From the NCBI GenBank assembly GCA_003641405.1, contig QNAF01000166.1, positions 1-6,051 on the forward strand: a DNA stretch of 6,051 bases. Direction: 5' to 3'. The notes under the pieces are model-generated. The model was not told the origin of the DNA, did not search any database, and saw only the letters and a program-made list of their open reading frames with translations. Every line of letters starts with the position of its first letter. The first letter of the stretch is position 1. This document shows positions 1-4,701 of this stretch, in pieces. The DNA is from Candidatus Zixiibacteriota bacterium (GTDB lineage: Bacteria > Zixibacteria > MSB-5A5 > GN15 > FEB-12). The position numbers and the translations under genes were made by a program.

Positions 1-1050
1 GAATTCCTCAAAAGCGCGTTTGCGTTCTTCAAACGTCGTTAGCTTCTCCATCTGATCGGTTTCTCCCGGTTCACAGATGATGGAGAGTTGCTCAACTGTA
101 GATTCCCAGTCATTCCTGATGAGTCCCGACAAGGTCCAGAGTACTTCAAAGGGGTACTTCTGCTGAGAAAGCTTCTTCATGCGCCTTCCCAAAAGCCGGA
201 TTTCTAATTCATACTCCCCGGGTGAGAACTCATCAAGGGATATCTCCCGCAACTGCCTCTCAGTTTCCGATCCAAACACAACACTCAATGTATCCCGGTA
301 AACAAGATCATTCGACCGATGCCTGACAAGAGTCTCAACTGTGACTTTCTCATCGGAGCCCGATCCTTTGTAGATCTCGAAGTAGTAAACAAGGCGCCCA
401 CCTTCATCGCCACCAAAAGTGTGTGTCACCGACGGAACAACAGCCATTTCACCCTTATCAAACACACTGGCCTTTTCGTTTCTCTTGCTAAAAGCCTGGA
501 CGAACTCCACCGGCGACATAACCGCACGGTCGTCGCGGAAATCGGGAAGTTTGATCTTCAGTTCACGACGCGTCACCTTCTGGTCATTCTTATCCCGAAG
601 TGAAAACTCGATGTTGTACTTGCCAACAGGCAGATTCCGATTGATCTGGCTGGTCCGAAAATCCGACACGGACCTTGTCCTCTCAGCCGCTGCAACGACA
701 ATCCTTCTGTCACTCGAGAGCGTTTCCACGCGATCCCCGTCTTTATCATCAATGGCCACTACCAGTTCGTACTCGGCATAGTATTCATCGGCATGCTTGA
801 CAAAAGTCAGGCCCTCGTTGAAGACTTTGTAGTAGAGTTCCAACCTGACTGTGTTGGAATCTTCAGTGCGAAAATAGGCATAGTCTACGAATAACTTCCG
901 GTCCGCCGGATCCAGAAAATCACCTGGAGAGGCAAACTGTGCCCAACCAGTTGAGGTTAATCCAACAGCGATTGCAGAGAGAATCAGAATCGCTCTAGCA
1001 GATTGTTGAAAAAGCACTCGACAACGCTCTAATGCTAACGCGCTCGTCAT
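1..1050 (-). CDS. Partial secreted GWxTD-domain protein, N-terminal part, runs off the window
   Basis: The frame is open with no stop down to base 1, giving 350 codons from ATG 1048-1050 with the C-terminus missing. Residues 20-37 (AILILSAIAVGLTSTGWA) form a signal-peptide core ending in a plausible cleavage site before Gln38, so the product is probably exported. Residues about 40-300 read as beta-rich strands (LFVDYAYFR, VRLELYYKVFNEG, KYNIEFSLRD, GEYELEIRLLG). The last 45 residues (NDWESTVEQLSII, then EKLTTFEERKRAFEEF) resemble the start of the GWxTD domain, which typically continues as FW..RDPTP; that continuation and the GWxTD motif lie outside the window. The family's molecular role is not established. 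The start is uncertain: the frame stays open upstream to ATG 1377, and residues 1-18 here are encoded by a mobile element. No convincing Shine-Dalgarno precedes 1050; GTG 1015-1017 is another candidate. It follows an exporter operon on the same strand. Family call fairly sure, start unsure. Confidence 0.75.
   Translation of the reverse strand, partial: MTSALALERCRVLFQQSARAILILSAIAVGLTSTGWAQFASPGDFLDPADRKLFVDYAYFRTEDSNTVRLELYYKVFNEGLTFVKHADEYYAEYELVVAIDDKDGDRVETLSSDRRIVVAAAERTRSVSDFRTSQINRNLPVGKYNIEFSLRDKNDQKVTRRELKIKLPDFRDDRAVMSPVEFVQAFSKRNEKASVFDKGEMAVVPSVTHTFGGDEGGRLVYYFEIYKGSGSDEKVTVETLVRHRSNDLVYRDTLSVVFGSETERQLREISLDEFSPGEYELEIRLLGRRMKKLSQQKYPFEVLWTLSGLIRNDWESTVEQLSIICEPGETDQMEKLTTFEERKRAFEEF
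996..1017. repeat. Left terminal inverted repeat of outer element, with flanking TA
   Basis: TA followed by GCAGATTGTTGAAAAAGCAC. It is inverted relative to 1331-1351. It encodes residues 12-18 of the downstream protein when that is read from ATG 1050 (VLFQQSA), so coding and transposon end coincide. Confidence 0.75.
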
Positions 1051-1055
1051 CCCCG

Positions 1056-1061
1056 CGAAAG
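1056..1061. repeat. Target-site duplication CGAAAG, left copy
   Basis: Identical to 1233-1238 and directly abutting the left end of the inner element. It covers the GAAA loop plus one base pair of the interrupted palindrome. Confidence 0.85.
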
Positions 1062-1091
1062 GGCCTGTTGAAAAAGCCCTCTCCCTGAGTT

Positions 1092-1139
1092 GAGTCAGGT
1101 CCTTCAAATCTGCGATAGCAGGTTTGTGAGACCTGACTC
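1092..1139. other. Stem-loop 1 of the inner element
   Basis: A perfect 10-bp outer stem, GAGTCAGGTC (1092-1101) with GACCTGACTC (1130-1139), is followed by a 3x3 internal loop, a 9-bp inner stem, CAAATCTGC (1105-1113) with GCAGGTTTG (1118-1126, one G-T wobble), and a GATA loop. No T-run follows on either strand, so it is not called a terminator. Confidence 0.7.
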
Positions 1140-1160
1140 TGTTATGTGACATAATGTTAC

Positions 1161-1203
1161 GTGTCGGGTCACAATTCCGCTTTGCGGAATCAGGACCCGA
1201 CAC
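1161..1203. other. Stem-loop 2 of the inner element
   Basis: A perfect 10-bp outer stem, GTGTCGGGTC (1161-1170) with GACCCGACAC (1194-1203), is followed by a 3x3 internal loop, a perfect 7-bp inner stem ATTCCGC/GCGGAAT and a TTT loop. The layout matches stem-loop 1 although the sequence is unrelated. No T-run follows. Confidence 0.75.
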
Positions 1204-1232
1204 AACGCTGCTACGGGGTTTATCAACAAGCC

Positions 1233-1238
1233 CGAAAG
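1233..1238. repeat. Target-site duplication CGAAAG, right copy
   Basis: Identical to 1056-1061 and directly abutting the right end of the inner element. Only one copy is needed to restore the palindrome. Confidence 0.85.
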
Positions 1239-1270
1239 CGGGGATCCAGTAACTTGATGATCCAAGTGGG

Positions 1271-1288
1271 TTCCTGCTTTCGCAGGAA
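1271..1288. repeat. Intact dRS3-like palindrome, inverted partner
   Basis: TTCCTGC-TTTC-GCAGGAA is a perfect 7-bp stem with a 4-base loop, followed by the hallmark TGACGG. It faces the split copy at 1045-1249. The two differ by paired changes that keep the stem intact (C to T on one side matched by G to A on the other, twice). One plus-strand reading of it gives the peptide SCFRRNDG, a familiar artefact of this repeat. Confidence 0.8.
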
Positions 1289-1330
1289 TGACGGATCAGA
1301 CAAGGTAGTCGCGATCTCATCATGCGTTCT

Positions 1331-1351
1331 GTGTTTTTCAACAGTCTGTTA
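1331..1351. repeat. Right terminal inverted repeat of outer element, with flanking TA
   Basis: GTGTTTTTCAACAGTCTGT followed by TA. It is the inverted partner of 996-1017 and marks the upstream edge (in gene direction) of the inserted DNA. Confidence 0.75.
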
Positions 1352-1377
1352 GGTATGCTAATAAGTGATAGCATCAT
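1352..1377 (-). other. Probable original start of the GWxTD-protein gene, cut off by the insertion
   Basis: Minus-strand ATG 1375-1377 and ATG 1372-1374 open the same frame as the downstream coding region; an in-frame TAA lies at 1405-1407. Read up to the insertion point this gives MMLSLISIP. Removing the 354 inserted bases (both elements and duplications) joins it directly to RAILILSAIAVG, a normal-looking signal peptide. The ribosome-binding site is weak (GTGAG four bases before the first ATG). If translation still starts here, the protein carries about 118 extra residues ahead of its export signal. Confidence 0.5.
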
Positions 1378-1493
1378 TTGACTCACGAAATCTAACTGCC
1401 TTCTTTACAATAAGTTCCAATCTAACGACCGGATATTCTGATGGCAAGTATCAATAGATGGGAGAGTATCGACCGTCGATTATCAGTTGACTA
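1378..1493. other. Spacer between the exporter operon and the next gene
   Basis: No coding frame, RNA gene or clear terminator was found here. Two TAG codons in tandem (1494-1496 and 1491-1493) end the permease. A 13-base palindrome ATCGACCGTCGAT lies at 1468-1480; its one-base centre and the lack of a T-run argue against an intrinsic terminator, so it could at most be a protein-binding site. No convincing minus-strand promoter was seen, and read-through from the operon is possible. Confidence 0.4.
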
Positions 1494-2744
1494 CTACTCG
1501 TATCGAAGTGCTTCGATCGGATCCAGTCGGGCTGCCTTCACTGCAGGATAAACACCTGAAATCAGTCCCACTGAGACAGAGACTACAAATCCAATTACCA
1601 CCCAGAACACTGGTATAGTGACGGGGAAACCGAATGAACTGTTTAATATAAGACCCGTGCCGACACCGAAAATCACACCGATAACACCCCCCAGCCCTGA
1701 GAGTGACGTCGCTTCCGTAAGAAATTGAAGAATGATATTGGAACGTTTTGCCCCAATCGCTTTACGGACGCCTATCTCACGTGTGCGCTCCGTCACGGAA
1801 ACCAGCATGATATTCATGACGCCGATACCGCCGACCATCAGACCGACAGACGTGATTACTATCATGATAACGTAAATGACATTAGTTATCTTTTCTGACT
1901 CTTCTTTGAACTGCTCCTGGGTGGATAAATGGAAATTGTTGGGCTTGTCAATGGGAACTTTTCGGTAGACGCGTAAAGCCGAGATAATCTCTTCCTGCGC
2001 CTGGTCCATAAGTTCACGTGAAGCAGCTCTTGCCTCAAGGGTCAACAGCTTGTCCCATGGCAGCAACTTGGAATAGGTGCTCAACGGGATACTTATGAGT
2101 CGATTCCTACCTGCCTCACCGAAATTAGATTCAGCCTCTTCGTAAACACCGATGACTTCAAGCTCGGTGTTATTGAGACGGACCATCTTACCAACCGGAT
2201 CTTCTTCCGGAAACAATGCCTCCTCGATACCTACCCCGATCACACAAACCTTAAGCCGGAACTGCAAGTCGGTTTCGTTGAAGAAGCGACCCGCTTTCAT
2301 ATCAATATCGCGGACTTTGAGTAGATCGGGCCAGGTGCCGTTGAACGTCGGATTGTTGAATTTGCGGTTCTTGTACTTGAGTATGTTGCCGCCCTGATAT
2401 GTCCAGTGGTTCTGGGGCGCCACCCCATCGACACTGGGACAGTTTTCGAGAATAGCGTGTGCCTCTCCTTCGGTCAAATACGGTCGGTTGCGCTCTTCAT
2501 CCGTAAGATCATCGTAATCGACTCCGGGACCGAATCGCTCCACCATGATAACGTTGGACCCCAACATGTTGATCTCTTCATCCGCCGCGAGTTCAAGACC
2601 GTTGATAACCGAGGCCATAGAGATGACTGCCGCCACTGCGACCATCACTCCCAGGATAGTCAGAAACGAGCGAAACTTGTTAGCCCTCACAGATTCCAGA
2701 GCCATTCCAATGGCATCCCGTATTTCTGTTGGAGTAAGCAGCAT
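1494..2744 (-). CDS. MacB/FtsX-type ABC transporter permease (second of two)
   Basis: An inner-membrane subunit of a type VII (MacB/LolCE-like) ABC exporter, 416 residues, which is usual for a stand-alone permease. A first membrane helix at about 26-49 (SFLTILGVMVAVAAVISMAS) follows a cytoplasmic amphipathic start. A periplasmic MacB-type core domain spans about 50-280, including VDGVAPQN, AGRFFNETD and DPVGKMVRLNN. Three more helices lie at about 286-313, 337-367 and 376-400. The FtsX signature NIMLVSVTERTREIGVRKAI (311-330) is the coupling segment that contacts the ATPase, and the C-terminus ends in the family-typical YPAVKAARLDPIEALRYE. These proteins pass ATP-driven motion to the periplasm rather than forming a pore. 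ATG 2744 lies 8 bases after the previous stop; the Shine-Dalgarno AGGA (2751-2754) overlaps that stop. Homologous to but distinct from its neighbour permease. Substrate unknown. Confidence 0.95.
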   Translation of the reverse strand: MLLTPTEIRDAIGMALESVRANKFRSFLTILGVMVAVAAVISMASVINGLELAADEEINMLGSNVIMVERFGPGVDYDDLTDEERNRPYLTEGEAHAILENCPSVDGVAPQNHWTYQGGNILKYKNRKFNNPTFNGTWPDLLKVRDIDMKAGRFFNETDLQFRLKVCVIGVGIEEALFPEEDPVGKMVRLNNTELEVIGVYEEAESNFGEAGRNRLISIPLSTYSKLLPWDKLLTLEARAASRELMDQAQEEIISALRVYRKVPIDKPNNFHLSTQEQFKEESEKITNVIYVIMIVITSVGLMVGGIGVMNIMLVSVTERTREIGVRKAIGAKRSNIILQFLTEATSLSGLGGVIGVIFGVGTGLILNSSFGFPVTIPVFWVVIGFVVSVSVGLISGVYPAVKAARLDPIEALRYE

Positions 2745-2752
2745 AGCCTTTC

Positions 2753-3979
2753 CTATTCGTAACTCAGAGCTTTGATCGGATCGAGGCGAGCCGCTTTCAT
2801 GGCCGGATAGATCCCGAAAATAAGCCCGATGCCGGTGGAGACAATCAGCCCGGCAGAAATCGCAACGGCGGAGGGATTGATATCAAGGTCCACTTTCCCG
2901 GCCAGCGCCTGGGCGACAAGAAACCCGAGCGCAACACCGGCGACTCCACCGCTGAGGGTCAATATTACTGATTCGAAGAGAAACTGAAGCAGGATGTGTT
3001 TTTGCTTGGCTCCAAGTGACTTACGGATACCGATTTCGCGAGTACGCTCGGTCACCGACACCATCATAATATTCATTACAACGATGCCGCCAATCACAAG
3101 GGAGATTCCCGAAATGCCAACGAAGACCAGCCGGAACATCATAGTAAACTGGTTGAACCGTTCGAGAATCGACTCGGCCGTTTCCATATCGAAATCGTCC
3201 TTGTCTGCGTAGGGCACTTTTCGGGTCGTGCGGAGCAAGAGGCGCACTTCATCCATGGTCTCTTCCAGACGATCCACCGAGATCGCCTTAACGGTTAGAA
3301 AAACACCGCCTCGCCGGGGTAGCCCAAACTGTCTAACGGCAGTTGACAACGGAATGATTACGAAATCATCTTGAGACTCACCAAACATAGAGCCACGTTT
3401 CTTGGCAATACCTATTACCGTATACTTCCTTGAGCCTATCTTGATCACCTGACCGAGCGGGTCAACTCCCTCGAAGAAAGTCTCGCGGATCAGATCTCCA
3501 ATGAAAACTACCTTCCGCCTGTACAGATCGTCCTCCGATGAATGGAATCGTCCCTGTGCAACCTGAATATCGACTATATCAATAAGATTGGACTTACCGG
3601 CCATAATGCCGACATCTCGAAGTCGCTGGCTGCCGTACTTGATATCCTCACCAGTGAACATACGCGGCGACACCTTGTCGCACAACTGGCACTCCCGATC
3701 GATCAAGTCAGCCTGCTCAAGAGTAATCGGCTTGCGTTTCATTTTCTCAAGGAATTCATCCTCGGAGAAGGCCATCATCATCTTGGATACCATGAAGGTC
3801 GATGGACCAAGCGCCTGGAGCTGCTTTTCGATTGTTCCCATCGCCCCTTCCAGGAAAGACATAATCGTCATTACGGAAGTGACACCAAAGAGAATACCAA
3901 TAAACGTAAGACCGGAGCGCAACTTGTTTGCAAAGATGGCGGCGAAGGCGATATGAATCAGGGCTCCAAGAATTCTCAC
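2753..3979 (-). CDS. MacB/FtsX-type ABC transporter permease (first of two)
   Basis: 408 residues with the same plan as the next gene: helix 1 at about 22-44, a periplasmic core at about 45-275, then helices at about 280-306, 333-360 and 370-393. The coupling motif VSVTERTREIGIRKSLGAK spans 307-325 and the terminus is YPAMKAARLDPIKALSYE. It starts with GTG (3977-3979), supported by the well-spaced Shine-Dalgarno AGAGG and by the match of its first residues to other MacB-like permeases. Two clearly related but divergent permeases in one operon suggest a heterodimer, as in LolC/LolE, rather than the MacB homodimer. Unlike MacB, no ATPase domain is fused. A CxxC pair (Cys97, Cys100) in the periplasmic domain is unusual and could form a disulphide. 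Substrate cannot be inferred. Confidence 0.95.
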   Translation of the reverse strand: MRILGALIHIAFAAIFANKLRSGLTFIGILFGVTSVMTIMSFLEGAMGTIEKQLQALGPSTFMVSKMMMAFSEDEFLEKMKRKPITLEQADLIDRECQLCDKVSPRMFTGEDIKYGSQRLRDVGIMAGKSNLIDIVDIQVAQGRFHSSEDDLYRRKVVFIGDLIRETFFEGVDPLGQVIKIGSRKYTVIGIAKKRGSMFGESQDDFVIIPLSTAVRQFGLPRRGGVFLTVKAISVDRLEETMDEVRLLLRTTRKVPYADKDDFDMETAESILERFNQFTMMFRLVFVGISGISLVIGGIVVMNIMMVSVTERTREIGIRKSLGAKQKHILLQFLFESVILTLSGGVAGVALGFLVAQALAGKVDLDINPSAVAISAGLIVSTGIGLIFGIYPAMKAARLDPIKALSYE

Positions 3980-3985
3980 CGGCTA

Positions 3986-3990
3986 CCTCT
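3986..3990 (-). promoter_or_regulatory. Ribosome-binding site that fixes the GTG start of permease 1
   Basis: AGAGG overlaps the ATPase stop codon (TAG, 3989-3991) and lies 6 bases before GTG 3977-3979. The overlap suggests translational coupling between the two genes. Confidence 0.65.
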
Positions 3991-4699
3991 AATCAGTGTA
4001 CCCGTTGCGCTGGCTCTCGGAGATCGACTCGTCACTGGCGATCTTTCCATCAAGGATCGACAACACGCGATGGGCATGTTTAGCCACCGACAGTTCGTGA
4101 GTCACAGTAATAATCGTGTTACCCGCTCGATGAAGGTCAACGAACAGTCTCATGATCTCTTCGGATGTCTTGCTGTCAAGATTTCCGGTCGGCTCGTCGG
4201 CCAGGATAATTGACGGGTTGTTGACCAGGGCTCGTGCCACGGCCACTCGTTGTCGCTGGCCACCGGACAACTCGCTTGGCTTGTGCATAATGCGGTCGGC
4301 GAGGTTCACTTTGGTCAGCGCAGCTTTTGCCATCTCGTCACGCGTGGATGCAGACGTACCGTTATAGATCAGGGGGAGCTCGACGTTGTGCAACGAAGTC
4401 GCTCGTGGAAGCAAATTGAACGTTTGAAATACAAACCCGATCTCGCGGTTGCGGATGGTGGCTAATTCATTATCGTTCATAATACTCACGCGCTTCTCAT
4501 TGAGCCAGTATTCACCCTGTGTGGGAGAATCAAGACAACCGATAAGGTTCATGAGCGTTGACTTGCCGGAACCGGAAGGCCCCATGATAGCCACGTACTC
4601 TCCTTTTTCGATTGTGAGGGACACACTTCGAAGAGCATGCACTTTCTCGGACCCCATTGTATAGGTCTTCCACAAATTGTCAGTTTCGATGAGTGGCAT
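3989..4699 (-). CDS. ABC transporter ATP-binding protein, MacB/LolD class
   Basis: A cytoplasmic ATPase of 236 residues, the usual length for a stand-alone LolD/MacB-class domain, that powers the two adjoining permeases. All motifs are intact: Walker A GPSGSGKST (40-48), Q-loop Gln92 in FVFQTFNLLP, signature LSGGQRQRVAVARAL (144-158), Walker B IILADE with catalytic Glu169, D-loop NLDS, and H-loop His201 in TVTHE. The text IGFVFQTFNLLPRATSLHNVELPL is highly typical of the MacB/LolD subfamily. ATG 4699 is 2 bases after the adaptor stop, with a purine-rich GGAAGGGGAAG ahead of it in the adaptor's last codons, so translation is probably coupled. LolD is an alternative name, but the adaptor in the operon favours a MacAB-like exporter. 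The C-terminal tail after about residue 222 is short, polar and not conserved in the family. Confidence 0.97.
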   Translation of the reverse strand: MPLIETDNLWKTYTMGSEKVHALRSVSLTIEKGEYVAIMGPSGSGKSTLMNLIGCLDSPTQGEYWLNEKRVSIMNDNELATIRNREIGFVFQTFNLLPRATSLHNVELPLIYNGTSASTRDEMAKAALTKVNLADRIMHKPSELSGGQRQRVAVARALVNNPSIILADEPTGNLDSKTSEEIMRLFVDLHRAGNTIITVTHELSVAKHAHRVLSILDGKIASDESISESQRNGYTD

Positions 4700-4701
4700 G
4701 C

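Larger units (their letters stand above)
1062..1232. mobile_element. Inner nested MITE-like element (171 bp) with TIRs and 6-bp target duplication
   Basis: The left terminus GGCCTGTTGAAAAAGCCC (1062-1079) matches the reverse complement of 1215-1232, GGCTTGTTGATAAACCCC, at 15 of 18 positions. CGAAAG occurs directly outside both ends (1056-1061 and 1233-1238). Deleting the element plus one copy rejoins ATCCCCGC-GAAA-GCGGGGAT as a perfect palindrome, which fixes the insertion point to the base. The interior has no coding capacity but contains two strong stem-loops (1092-1139, 1161-1203) separated by the small palindrome TTATGTGACATAA (1142-1154). No transposase is present, so this is a non-autonomous element; its family cannot be told from the ends alone. 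Confidence 0.85.
1045..1249. repeat. dRS3-like palindromic repeat, split by the inner element
   Basis: The left half CGTCATCCCCGCGAAAG (1045-1061) and the right half CGGGGATCCAG (1239-1249) join into a palindrome with an 8-bp stem ATCCCCGC, loop GAAA and GCGGGGAT. This is the common dispersed bacterial repeat whose Neisseria counterpart (dRS3, ATTCCC N8 GGGAAT) is a known insertion target. The minus-strand ATG at 1050 lies within its left arm. Confidence 0.8.
998..1349. mobile_element. Outer MITE-like element with terminal inverted repeats, TA-flanked
   Basis: The left end (998-1017) GCAGATTGTTGAAAAAGCAC and the reverse complement of the right end (1331-1349) ACAGACTGTTGAAAAACAC match except for three differences, one of them a single-base gap. 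TA lies directly outside both ends (996-997 and 1350-1351), as expected for TA-duplicating transposition of the IS630/Tc1-mariner type; the wider match TAG/TAG makes the exact boundary uncertain by a few bases. It encodes no transposase, so it would need one in trans. Without the nested element it is about 175 bases and nearly palindromic: two facing CGTCATYCCYGCGAAAGC repeats surround a short centre. It sits inside the signal-peptide region of the downstream gene. Confidence 0.75.

Noticed and set aside
319..781. Two overlapping plus-strand frames (319-603 and 419-781)
   Set aside because: They are antisense to the open minus-strand frame of the GWxTD-like protein, which explains this region better: signal peptide, regular beta-strand pattern and no stop for over 350 codons.
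998..1349. CRISPR array or an autonomous insertion sequence
   Set aside because: The repeats are inverted, not regularly spaced direct repeats, and there is no transposase reading frame.
1161..1352. A 63-codon plus-strand frame containing SCFRRNDGS
   Set aside because: It lies wholly inside the two mobile elements, and SCFRRNDG is the usual translation artefact of this palindromic repeat. No ribosome-binding site or family signature.
1468..1480. Palindrome ATCGACCGTCGAT as a terminator of the exporter operon
   Set aside because: A one-base centre cannot form a good RNA hairpin and no T-run follows on the minus strand.
3542..4213. A 223-codon plus-strand frame opposite the permease 1 / ATPase junction
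   Set aside because: It is antisense to two certain genes with intact motifs and its translation shows no domain. It is a shadow of their codon structure.
2753..4699. Lipoprotein-releasing LolCDE system
   Set aside because: The ATPase class fits, but the co-transcribed HlyD/MacA-type adaptor and short permeases with MacB-like periplasmic cores favour a tripartite exporter. Not fully excluded.
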